Origin: Semisulcospira habei
Lineage: Eukaryota; Mollusca; Gastropoda; Semisulcospiridae
Reading direction: 5' to 3'
Length of the DNA stretch: 64,000 bases
Assembly (NCBI GenBank): GCA_036245525.1
Contig: BTPG01000003.1
Span: forward strand, 188,699,535 to 188,763,534
Both the position numbers and the translations under genes were made by a program. Position 1 is the stretch's first letter. Each line of letters begins with the position of its first letter. Positions 53,504 to 63,672 of this stretch are shown here, in pieces. The notes below the pieces were generated by a model, which did no database searches, was not told the origin of the DNA, and saw nothing but the letters and a program-made list of their open reading frames with translations.

Positions 53504-55492
53504 AAGTCGTGAAAAATGGGCTGTTGACGAATATTTGGTGCGGTCAAATATTTAGGGTAATTACGGTAGTCTGTAGGCGAAATTGCGAGGCCTGGGGGTG
53601 TGAATGCCTCCCTCCTGCCAGCCTCTCTTTGAGTGTAGGGAACAACTGAAAATTGCTTTGATCGAGGCAAGGACTGTATGGTGGCTGTGAAAGAACACAA
53701 ATGATTTGCTCGTCTATGTAGCATATAGTAGTGACCTTGGCTTTATGGTCACTGGTATTTTCATGTGAAAAAAGTGTTCCCATCACTAAGAGTTGGCCGC
53801 TACTCTTGAACAGACTTCATCCTTTTTGGAAAAATAATATTTTACATGATATCTTGCATTTACTGTGCACTCTACTTGTAAAATATGAACAATATAACAT
53901 GGTTCTCTAAGTTTACAAAAAAATAGGGGGAAATGTTACCGTCAGTTCTGGAATTCTGACAAAAGTGTCGTCAGTCTCTTCTTGTGAGAGGTCACTCGCT
54001 CCTGATTGGATTTTTTTGGGTGATGCCATTATGAGACGACCAAGTATCATCTTCCGTGATGACATTACACAGTCATTTTGGGTCATCTGTCCTAAATATT
54101 TTCAGCAGTGTTCATTCTAAAATTTTACACACATATGTGTCATTGACCTGCAGTGTATCCAATGGGTCATTTTTAGACTGGTGGGCCAAGTGATGTGTGT
54201 TAGTACCTTCAAACCAACTGCCGAAATATCGAAAAGTTGGGGGGGGGGGGGGGGTGTGTGTGCCTTCTCGCCAACTGCAGAAATAGGTGGGGGTGAGATG
54301 ACATGGGTCAGGTACGTAGGTGTTTAGAAACACGTGAAAGTACGAACTGCCTAGAGAAACGCGCATGACCCATTGACCCCTCAGCTCAAAATATTATGGG
54401 TCATTTTGGGAAATGATGCATCAATGGCACAGGGTGCATTCGAAAAATGAACCATGTTTCAGTAGTTGATCTGAGCGGTCAGCTTTCTGTTTCTTCTGAG
54501 CCACAATAAAAAGATTGGCATATGCTTGTTGCAGTTAATTTTTCAAGGGCATGATCATTGCGCACTATCATTCGAACTATTCTAGAAGAACAATTGGAAA
54601 TTTAATGTATTCCTCAAAATAAGGTTTGTGGTTATTTTCCAAAGTCTGCTCATTCCTGGTTGAAATTTGATGAGGTGACCAGTACTTCTCTACAAGTCCT
54701 CTCTTTTTTGTGTTTAATTGCAAAATCCACTTGCAGTTAGTGCTGGAAAATACACAAGTACCCTGTCAAACAAGTTTCATGTTTGTTTGGACTTTGACAG
54801 GCCTGTCCCAGAGTTTCACTGTTTTTAAAATGTAGAAATAAATATAGATATCGGAGAGTGCGCTGTGTTTCAAGTGCATTTTTTACATCACTTTTTCAAT
54901 GACTTCGTAAAGCAGCACCAGATTATGCTTGAATAATGGGCGGTTGACATTTGTTTGATACAAATTTTTATCTGTTTACAAACAGCAGCCCAACTGCCAT
55001 TACGTTTTGATCATACTTTATATATATGCCTACTAAGTGGATTGTGAATGGAATTGGAATAGTAGAACACCTGTTATATTGGTGAATTTTATCAATCAAA
55101 ACCTGGCCTGGAACAGATCATTTTAAAACATGTATTGATCATGTGCACTGCACGTTGACACACATTGGGGGGTGGAGTGGGTGAGGCTTGTAATTACCCT
55201 GACCTGAGTTTCTACATCAAGGCTAAGCTCTTAAAAGTATGGTACCAATATGCTTGAACCAAGCTGATGATATCCATAATTAAGTGGAGTATCACCAGCA
55301 AAAAACTGTTCGTTTAGTTGGCACGTGAGTTGATTATAGTCCATGATCAAAGAAATGTCATAATTAACAATTTTTTTCACTTGTTTCAAAATCAGGGCTG
55401 TGGCAGCCTTATTTGTTTTTGGTCACTTATCTCTGCAACATTGTTTTGAAAGGAGGTGGAAAAGTTATTTATGTAGATTTTGTGTGTGGTAG
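53504..55492. other. Intron 5, right part, nothing recognised
   Basis: AT-rich intron sequence with one G-run and (GT)n at about 54240-54262. There is no coding or repeat structure I can name. Confidence 0.4.
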
Positions 55493-55633
55493 GAGCTACT
55501 TCGCCTCTGGATCCAGCATCAATACCAAGCAGACCGTGACCAGGATCGCTTCATCAGCAGTCTATGGGCTGTGGCAAAGGTTTCACACTCCACTGAACAA
55601 CTGCTTTTCATCATTGATGCTGTTAAGGAACAG
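55493..55633 (+). CDS. ZNF292: ZNF292/RLF/ZNF654-like protein, exon 6
   Basis: 141 bp (47 codons, phase 0 at both ends) between acceptor TGTGGTAG and donor CAG|GTACGG. The peptide ELLRLWIQHQYQADRDQDRF, then ISSLWAVAKVSHSTEQLLFI and IDAVKEQ, matches the family region with an L.LFW-type helix, a polar turn, and a helix ending in a FLIxxI motif. The overlapping ORF 55413-55691 is in another frame and is not the gene. Confidence 0.85.
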
Positions 55634-55902
55634 GTACGGACTTATTAGTGTGCATCTGTTTACCAATGCAGCCCTGAAACACAAGATATAAATTGACATA
55701 ATGTTCCCATTAGCTAGAAATTCACCGTAACTAAGTGCCTGGGAGGTATTTGGGGGCTGGATTTTATTAAGTACACTGGGCCACATTGACTGGTTGTGAT
55801 ATTTGTGAGTTGTCAGCTGTATTGAACCATGTCCAAGTGTGTGGTGTGGTGATAAGCGAGTACTGCTTTGATAATACCCAGCACAGTCAGTTACATGCGC
55901 AC

Positions 55903-56113
55903 TTAATCCATTACATCCTGAAGCTGATTTTGTAAAATTTGCTTATTCATTATTGTCCTCTAAAAGACTACAATACAGATTTGGAAATAGATCAACTGTT
56001 TTAGTTCAAGGGTGGTGCCAGAATAGCTTGGCGCCAAGCTACTCTGGCACCACCCTTGAACTATCAGTCAAGTTTATATCAAGCAATAGGTGTATCAGAA
56101 TGATAAGGGTTAA
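55903..56113. mobile_element. TTAA-flanked hairpin MITE, copy 3
   Basis: 211 bp. The left end is TTAATCCATTACATCCTGA, and the right end reads inward TTAACCCTTATCATTCTGA. The centre, 56004-56061, is an almost perfect 58 bp palindrome with GCTTGGC|GCCAAGC at its axis. It lies in the 935 bp intron 6. Confidence 0.8.
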
Positions 56114-56568
56114 AATGGACAATTTTTTTAAGCAGAAGAAATAAAAGTGGTCTATCTTGGTCAGCAGGAGGCATAGGTTCTCATGAGCCCCTGCAGTCAC
56201 ATCAGGTCCTTTAGAGGGTCGCATGAGAAGTTGTACCGCTTGTTGGCTTGTAAGCTTGCTTCAGCTGTTTCCTCAATTGAGGGTGTTACCTGAACTTAGC
56301 ATGGTGTCCACACACTGTCTCAGTCTCAGCTGAAACCTGGATGACTGTTGCAATTTGAGGTTGTAGATATACTAAAAATGATGTCTAACTAATGCCTGAA
56401 AAAGTCTAACGAAAGTGCAATTGTCTATAAAACTAAATAATCTTCCAATAATGCTATTCATACATGCTATTGTATCTGACAAGCAGTACAGGCGCATTCT
56501 GAGAAAATCTTTTGGTCAGGATGTAAGCAGTATGCAACCAACCAAGCATACATTTATGTCTTGTGTAG

Positions 56569-56715
56569 TGCGGGGATGCCTTCATCCAGTTCTACACGGA
56601 CCTGTGTGTGTTCGCTCTGAATGTGGACAAAGGATGTTTGGAGAAGCTGCTGAAGGAGAGTGGGGCGGCTGGGCCTGGGGAAGAGGCAGGGGCTCGCAAG
56701 CATGATATGGCCAAG
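56569..56715 (+). CDS. ZNF292: ZNF292/RLF/ZNF654-like protein, exon 7
   Basis: 147 bp (49 codons, phase 0 at both ends) between acceptor GTCTTGTGTAG and donor AAG|GTATGA. The peptide CGDAFIQFYTDLCVFALNVD resembles the family's LC.KAL helix. A Gly/Glu-rich loop (SGAAGPGEEAGARK) follows and HDMAK ends the exon. With exons 1-6 it makes 370 codons. The C2H2 zinc fingers and the rest of the helical part are expected downstream of the window. Confidence 0.83.
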
Positions 56716-57597
56716 GTATGATTATTTATATTCTGAATCTGATGTAGCATGAATGTTTTTGAGAATGCAAGTTATCTTAAATTTCATGAATGCTGGATTT
56801 GATGGAAAGGCCTTTGTTTTCTGAAAACACATTACCGATGGTATTACTTATAGGAAAGTTACCTAGCTAGCATAATTTTAGCCAAAAATTTGGTTGTGTC
56901 CTTAATAGGGGTGTTGGCAGGAGAGGGGCGCCATAGAACAGGCCATAACCCGAGTAGCCTCCCCTTATTCCCATCCGGTATGAGATTACCCGGCATACCC
57001 CAGTTTAGTTCTTAGCTAGCACTGTGAAAGGTTGTGTCTGTACCTCGCTCTGCGTTTTCGACTAGTGACCGGTCGGCAGACGACCTTGCTTGCTGTTTTG
57101 TTCCTTTGGAACTTTCTTGGAGCTTACTTGTGTCGTGCTTGGGACTGTGAGTTGGAGCTCACGCCTGTAACCGGTCGGCTCGTGTTTCGCCTACCGGGAA
57201 CTTTGCTGTTCGGACTGGGAGCCTACGGCCTTGTCTGACGCTGGTTCAACCCTTCGTGCCTTCCCAGTCTTGCTGTGCGGCGGGGATTCGTCATTCTTTC
57301 TACTGGTGATTTCCGCTTTGCTTCGATATACGTGGGTTTGCTCCTTGCTTCGCCATGGCCAGGTAATATCTTGGTGAATGCCCTCGACTGGCGCTCAGGG
57401 GTGGGGATGAGCGCCGAGTATCGGCACGTATTGTGCACTCGATTGGGTCGATTCACCTTCGCGCGCGGTTTATTGTTGCGCGGCCTCAAGAGGCCACGCT
57501 CGCTCGTTCTTCATAGTGCCATCTTTGTTGCAGTTACCAGGTTCGTACCTGCACGTTATGTGGTGACTTTCAGTGGCCCTCTGATGAGCATGGGTTC

Positions 57598-59677
57598 TGC
57601 CTGCCCTGTTCGGGATGCGACTCGACCCATACCTGTGATGTGTGCGGCCCATGGCTGGAAGAAAGATGGTCACAGCTGTGGGGATTCTACCGCCGCGAAC
57701 GCCTGACTCCTATCAGAGAGCGACTGACGGGGCCTGCCCAGAGTGCCACGGTGGGAGCCAGGACAGTGGCGGTGATCGTGACGTCCCGGGCCAGTTAAGC
57801 TGATAAGACGCATAATAACGCAGAGGGCCCTTGTAAGGTTCCTCTTACCGTGACGAACAAGGCAGTCTACACTGCGCACTTGCCAGCGGAAGGGACAGAG
57901 GACCTTCCCCTTAACGTGATGGCTAAGACCAATACTACGACTGCCGGGCGGCCGTCGGCACCCGAACATAAGATGCTCCTAGTCCCGGGCCAGTCGGCGG
58001 ATCACAGACCTGACAAACAGAAGCTGCCACGTTCGGTGAGTCGGAAGGTGAGCCACGAGACTCGCCCACAACGGGATTCGACCCCTAGAGACGACTGCTC
58101 CACCTCCCGCTCGCAGCCCAGGGTGGAGACAGGACGGCCAGAGTTCCTTCCGCCGCGGCTACGCACACGCTCCCGGCACAACTCGGACAGACCCGGATTG
58201 ACGGCTCGCTCCTCATCTCGGTCCCAGGTTAGTAGGGTGATACCTTTTTCTAGCACACGTTTTGTTTTAGACAGTCCACGCGCCAGGCGCAGTCATGAGA
58301 GACGACAGTCTTCCCCTCGACGGGATCCTGACCGCCGCTTTCGCCATAGTGCGTACAGTGCGTCCGACACTTGTAGATCTCCCGAGCCACACAGAGACAA
58401 GCACCGTGACAGAAGCCGGCGACGGCGGACTAGTACAGCGGGACCTCTACACCATGGTAGTCCCCACTCTTCCCTTCGTTGTTCAGGTTCACGGGACCGC
58501 CCACCGAGTAGACACTCGCCCTCGCGGACGTCACCGGACTTCCGTCGACCCCGACCTTTTTCTCATGTTTCCCGGTCTTCGCGCCGCAGGCGCACCTCGC
58601 GGGATCGTGGGCCTGTCTCTCACGCTTCCGCATCTCCGCTTAGGTCCCCTCGTCGCCTCAGCGGACGACGACCAGCGCCCAGGGCAGCTTCCCCTTCGCA
58701 TCGCTCCATGGCAGCTCCTGCGCCCCTTGGTCCTGCGACGGAACTCGCCAACCCTGTGCTCTCGACTCGCGTGGTGGACGATTCCATCAGCCTGGCGCCT
58801 GATGACTCTGTTTCGGCCTTTCTCGACTTTGACGGCGCCTCCCCTACTCGTCGCTCGCAGTCCCCGGAAGATGTGGATTCCCCTCGAGCTTTATTCGGAC
58901 ACAGGATGGAAACCATGCGGGCCCTTGACGAAGCTGCACGCCTGTCTTCCCGCGGAGGACTGCCCTCCATCTCCCCCTCCCAAGAAGAGAGCCTCGGCCT
59001 TGGTGGACGCCGAGCTTCACTCTAAGCGCTTCAAGTCCCTGCCGCAGCCTCCCGGGTTCCGGGAAATACGCGACTCCGCTCACCTGCTTCAGGGCTCCTT
59101 GGGGGATTCCGGCTTCTTTGCAGACACCAAGTGGCCTTCAGACCTTACGATAGCCTTCCGTCAGAAGTGGTACGTGGGACATTCGCAAGCCTTCGCATGC
59201 CTGCTCCCGGCGGTGGATCCTCCGGCGCTGTCCTGTGCCGGTCTGCTCCGACGATGTGTCTTCGCCCCTGGCCTTACTCCGACTGCTGCCCTCATCCGCA
59301 ATTCCCTCGCTTCTGCGGGTTTCTTTTACTTGGTGACGCAGGCCATCGTCCGTCGCGTTGAGGAATCTTGGAACCCTACCATTTCCCCGCTTTTAGCCGA
59401 CATCCTCGCCTTGGCTGTTTCCGGCAACTGTGCGGCCTACCACACCTCTGTCAACGCCATGGCAGTGGCGGCGAATTGTGACCTTATGCGACGAGATGCG
59501 GTCTTGCAAGCCTGCACCCTACCGTCGGAAGTAAAGAATCAGCTACACTGGGCCCCCCTTGGCGGCGAACTCCTCTTCGGCCCCACCTGGCAGTCCGTCA
59601 AGGAGGCGAATAAGGATTTGTGGCCCACCCGCGTCGTTCCGCCCCGCTTTCCGCCAACCCGCAGGCCTGTGGGTTGA
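57598..59677 (+). pseudogene. DIRS-like gag-type ORF, D2
   Basis: A cysteine cluster (CLPCSGCDSTHTCDVC, 57598-57645) is followed by a LWGFYRRER segment and a stop at 57796-57798. In the same frame a long basic, Arg/Ser-rich region (57850-58950) leads to an acidic DDSVSAFLDFDGASP segment. A one-base shift in the C-rich stretch near 58960-58985 moves to the next frame, which carries SPPPKKRASALVDAELH, the FRQKWYVGHSQAFACLL segment, and a helical C-terminus with NCDLMRRDAVLQACTL, ending at 59677. The conserved parts match D1. Confidence 0.7.
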
Positions 59678-60052
59678 GCCCTGCGTGTCGCTCCTCCCTT
59701 CACCAGTCGTGGTTGTCTTCCCCCCTGACCTCCGGACTTCGGTCACCCCCGTCCACCTCCGAACCCCGTCTCCGCGGACGCCCCCGCTCCTGCTTGGCCT
59801 AGACCTGCCTGACGTCCCTTCGGGCGAGGTAGGGCCCGCTGACTGCCTTTTGCCGCCGCCTCCGCCAACCGCTCCCGTGTCTCCTGTCGGCGGGAGGCTC
59901 TACACAGCGCTGCTTGGACTTCGCTGTTTCCCGACGACCCGTGGATCCTGTCGACCGTCTGCCAGGGACTGCAACTTTCCTTTCGGTCGCCCCTCCGCTG
60001 CGCCAGTCGCCTCTATGGACGAAGGTACCTTCGGATCAGCTCAGGGCCGTTG

Positions 60053-60513
60053 CGCTGCGCAACGAGGTCGACGCTCTACTCTGAAAGAACGCCACAGAGG
60101 TGGTGACGCGACAAGACACTCCAGCCTTCTACAGCCGTTTGTTTGTCATTCCCAAGCTGGGGGGCAGGTGGAGTCCGGTCATCGACCTCTCCACTCTGAA
60201 CAAGTTAGTAGTCGCGCTGTCCTTCCGGATGGAGACCGCTCGAGCCCTTCGCGCCGCAGTGCAGCCCATGGACTTTGCTGTCAGCCTCGACCTTTCAGAT
60301 ACTTACCTCCATGTTTCCATGCATCCGGCGGCCAGGCGCTGCCTTCGCTTCGCCTTCGCCGGGGTAGTCTACCAGTTCTGCGCTGTTCCCTTCGGTCTCA
60401 ACCTCAACCCGTGGGTGTTCACCCGGATCATGGAAGCCGTCGTAGTCAGGTCCAGACGGACGTCTTCCAGTCCCACGTCGAACTACCTCGACAACCTCCT
60501 ACTAAGGAACTAG
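60053..60513 (+). pseudogene. DIRS-like reverse transcriptase, D2
   Basis: The frame starts near LRNEVDALL (TGA at 60082-60084 follows) and continues with FYSRLFVIPKLGGRWSPVID, and SLDLSDTYLHVSM with the first catalytic Asp. FGLNLNPWVFTRIM is next. The active-site tetrad is YLDN (60484-60495) where YLDD is expected, so the second Asp is lost. TAG at 60511-60513 interrupts the frame. The style (YLDD followed by a WLLR-type stretch) is that of DIRS/Ngaro elements. Confidence 0.8.
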
Positions 60514-61620
60514 GTGGACTCCGCCCTGGAGAAGGACCGAGACGCGCTCCTCGACCTACTCGGGTTCATCGTCAACAAGGGCAAGTCCGACCTCTCGCCG
60601 TCGCGCCGATCTCAACGAAGTGTGGCTCCCGGAGGCGCGTATCCAGAAACTGGCAGATCTGGCGCAGCAAGTGGCACAAGAGGACAGAGTCTCTGCACGG
60701 CTGTGGTTACGACTACTGGGTCTGATGATTGCAGCAGCCGACCTGATTCCCCTTGGACGCCTTTACTCCCGACCTCTGCAGCTGCACCTACTCCTTCACT
60801 GGCGACCCTCGAAGGACGACGTCGACTCCCTGATTCCGGTGCTCCCGATGTTACGCCCGCACCTCCTATGCTGTGGGGACCCCCACCTGGCTCGCTTCAG
60901 GAGTCCCGCTTTACTCTCCGCCTCCGCGCTTGTCCCTCTGTGTCGACGCAAGCCTCACCGGTTGGGGAGCTCACCTTCTACCCGCGTTCACCACAGCCTC
61001 TGACCTTTGGCCCCCAGATCTTCTGACCCGGCACATCAACTGGTTAGAGCTGAATGTGGTTTGGCAGGCCTTGCTGACGTGGGATTCTCAACTACGGGGC
61101 CAGGAGCTTCTCGTGCTGTCAGACAACTCCACCGTCGTCGCCTACCTATAGAAACAGGGCGGCACGCGCTCTCCCTCGCTGTGCATTCTCCTCTACCAAC
61201 TGCTTCGCTGGTGCGAGGATCGGGGCATCCCAGGATCGGGGCATCACTCTTCGGGCCAGACACATTCTGGGGCATCTCAATGTTCTAGCCGACTCCCTGT
61301 CATGCCGCAGACAGCTACTCCACACCGAGTGGACGCTCCGCCCGGACATCTTCCGAATGATCGGGACCAAATGGGAGACTCCCATGATCGACCTATTCGC
61401 GACTCGTTGGAACCACCAGCTACCGCTGTTTGTCTCACCAGTTCCAGATCTGCTAGCTTGGGCAGTCGACACGCTTTCCATCCACTGGGACGGGCTCGTC
61501 GCCTACGCTTATCCCCCGTCGGTGCTGGTGCCCAATTCCTCCTCAAGCTCCACGGCTGCAACATGATCCTGTTCCTGATGGGGCCTACCCGGCACCGGCC
61601 TCCACGTGGCATGGGTGGGT
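60514..61620 (+). pseudogene. RT connection, RNase H and terminal domain, D2
   Basis: The region is spread over three frames: LLDLLGFIVNKGKSDLSPS, then IPLGRLYSRPLQLHLLLHW (frameshifted at about 60615), then LSLCVDASLTGWGAHLLP with the first RNase H Asp, LELNVVWQALLTW with the Glu, and LVLSDNSTVVAYL followed by TAG (61149-61151). A 19 bp local repeat (GATCGGGGCATC twice, about 61218-61246) shifts the frame. The last part reads PMIDLFATRWNHQLPLFVSP. Confidence 0.78.
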
Positions 61621-61625
61621 AGTCC

Positions 61626-62227
61626 ACTCGGTCCCTGACTGAGTGGGCTAGCAGACGGGTGCCATCTTTGTCCAGGATTAGGACTTGATGTCAGCAGATA
61701 TGTTGTTCAGTCTTTTTCACTGGTCCTGTTTTTAAGGAGCTGTGCTTACCCAGGTCTTACCATGTTGGATTGGTCCTTAAAAATACGCGTGAGCTTTTGG
61801 TCCTTTGGATCCCAAGTGTTTGCCGTGCTTGGAGACCCGTGTCGGGGGAGAAGAGGATCCTGGTGGCTGAAACACTCCACTTTGGCCTTGACTTCTGCCT
61901 AAACGGGAGGCTAGTCGTACCGGCCTAGTCAATCGGCTCTTGTCACGTCGAGCCCTATCCCCCTGTTGACATGCGGGTTGTTATACGGAGCACCATGCTA
62001 TAGCCTCTGATGCTGATTGGGTGCTTTACGCCAGTATTCCCCTGTATTCAACAGTGTGATAGAAGGCGGTGGCTCAAACGGTTCAATCGGGCTTACCCCC
62101 TTGAGTATATCTTTCGGGCAGTCTCCATTGTGCGTCGGCTGGAGACCCGCCGACAATTGCACTTTCCCTTGTTGGGCTCGGTGGCGGGCGGGGACCCCCG
62201 GGGGATGAATATCTATCATACTATAAT
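61626..62227 (+). other. Probable 5' UTR of the right-edge non-LTR element
   Basis: Non-coding. The start of the element could not be fixed because no second copy is in the window. ORFs here look like shadows. Confidence 0.4.
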
Positions 62228-63670
62228 ATGGAAAATATCAAAAAACCAAAACTGGCACCAAAGCGGCACATAGCCACTGACATTGACCTTGAAAATGATA
62301 GCGACTCTGATTGTGGGGAAGCGACGCCTCAGGTTTCGGCCGTCTGGCCTCGCTTTCTCATTATCCACAGCAAAGTTAAAGAGAAGCCTGTTTCCAAGCT
62401 GCACCCTTTCCTGGTGGGGGAGACCCTCAGGAGCCGTGTTGGCAGGCCTGAGGCCCAGCGCCTCAGGTCTGGTGACTTGTTGGTAGAGTGCCGTACCCGG
62501 GCACACTCCAATGGGCTACTGAGGCTCTCCTCCATCGGAGACACTCCAGTGGAGGTCACTCCCCACAAAACAATGAATTCCTCTAGAGGAGTGATTAAAG
62601 ATCAAGCATTGGCCGAACTGTCTGAAGATGAACTTGTACGGAACCTTAAGTCACAGGGGGTGACCTACGTCAGGCGCTTCATTTCCAAACGAGGTGGTAG
62701 GGAGATCCGTCTCCCTACCATCATCCTGACGTTTGGCACCCCCACAGCTCCTACTACCATCTGGGGAGGTTACTACTCCCTAAAAGTGAAAAAGTACGTC
62801 CCTCTCCCCCTTCGGTGCTTTAAGTGCCAAAAGTATGGCCATGGGCAGAAGACATGCCGCCAGGCAGAGGCCCTATGCGCCCGTTGCACTAAGCCCGGAC
62901 ACTCTGCTGAGTCCTGCACAGCCATCCCCCTGTGTGTGAATTGCCAGGGGGCGCATATGGCTTCGGACAAGAAGTGCCCTCGTTGGATCTCCGAGTGCAG
63001 GATTCAGCAGGTGCGTGTGGAGAAGGGGCTGTCCTTTGCGGACGCAAAAAAACTGGTTGACGGTCCTGGTGCAGCTGAGGCGGCGCCAAACTCAAATAAC
63101 AACTTTGTGTATACTTTCAGTGCTGCGGTGGCAGGCAAGCGCCCCACCAAAGACTTCTCTTGTCAAACCCCAACTTCTTGGTTGGGGGCGGAGCCTCGGA
63201 TCCTCTCACCCCTGGAGAGTAATCCTCCTCCGGTGGTGACGAGGAGCCAGGGAACGCAGAGGGCGGACGCTACCGGTCCGGTGGCACCGCCTTCTGCTGC
63301 CCCTAAGCCTCAGCCCCCACCCAAACCTGCTAGTTTGTCAACACCAAAGGTTTCTGGCTCTGGTCAGCCTTCTAAGGCCGCTAACTCTAGCGGCAGGAAC
63401 GCTGCCCAGGACCAGAAGTCAAAGAAATCTATGGGACCGCCGTGCGCACGGGCCCAGAAGGGGAACATTGATGTCCCCCTTCAAAACAAATATGCTGCGT
63501 TGGAGGAGCAGATGGAGGGAGTGGAAGTTGTCGATGCTGCGGCAGCTCCACCCCCTTCATCTCCTAAGAACCAGAGGAGGCCCGGGAGCCGGCCCCCCTC
63601 TGTTTCTCCGACTCCTTCCAAGGCAAAGGACAAAGGGGGGAAAAACTCTGCACCCCCAGATAAGACATAA
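62228..63670 (+). CDS. Gag-like ORF1 protein with three CCHC-type zinc knuckles
   Basis: 480 codons from ATG 62228 to TAA 63668-63670. The N-terminal half is mixed; residues about 125-180 form an RRM-like region (LVRNLKSQGVTYVRRFISKR, LPTIILTF). Then come knuckle 1 CFKCQKYGHGQKTC, knuckle 2 CARCTKPGHSAESC and knuckle 3 CVNCQGAHMASDKKC (about residues 198-250). The C-terminal part is Pro/Ser/Lys-rich and probably disordered. Such proteins bind element RNA and form the particle used in retrotransposition. The length is normal for I/Jockey-type ORF1, and the frame is intact. Confidence 0.9.
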   Translation: MENIKKPKLAPKRHIATDIDLENDSDSDCGEATPQVSAVWPRFLIIHSKVKEKPVSKLHPFLVGETLRSRVGRPEAQRLRSGDLLVECRTRAHSNGLLRLSSIGDTPVEVTPHKTMNSSRGVIKDQALAELSEDELVRNLKSQGVTYVRRFISKRGGREIRLPTIILTFGTPTAPTTIWGGYYSLKVKKYVPLPLRCFKCQKYGHGQKTCRQAEALCARCTKPGHSAESCTAIPLCVNCQGAHMASDKKCPRWISECRIQQVRVEKGLSFADAKKLVDGPGAAEAAPNSNNNFVYTFSAAVAGKRPTKDFSCQTPTSWLGAEPRILSPLESNPPPVVTRSQGTQRADATGPVAPPSAAPKPQPPPKPASLSTPKVSGSGQPSKAANSSGRNAAQDQKSKKSMGPPCARAQKGNIDVPLQNKYAALEEQMEGVEVVDAAAAPPPSSPKNQRRPGSRPPSVSPTPSKAKDKGGKNSAPPDKT

Positions 63671-63672
63671 TC

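Larger units (their letters stand above)
56800..61625 (+). mobile_element. DIRS-like retroelement D2 (no recombinase found)
   Basis: Order: leader related to 36540-37300, gag-like ORF, RT, RNase H, terminal DFATRWNHQLP-type domain. It breaks off after LLKLHGCNMILFLMGP. The tyrosine recombinase expected next was not seen; the I/Jockey-type element begins shortly after. Several stops and frameshifts are present. The left border is approximate. Confidence 0.75.

Noticed and set aside
59559..60725. 388-codon ORF in the DIRS-like D2 region
   Set aside because: Mostly the wrong frame; the RT motifs are in the frame at 60053-60513.
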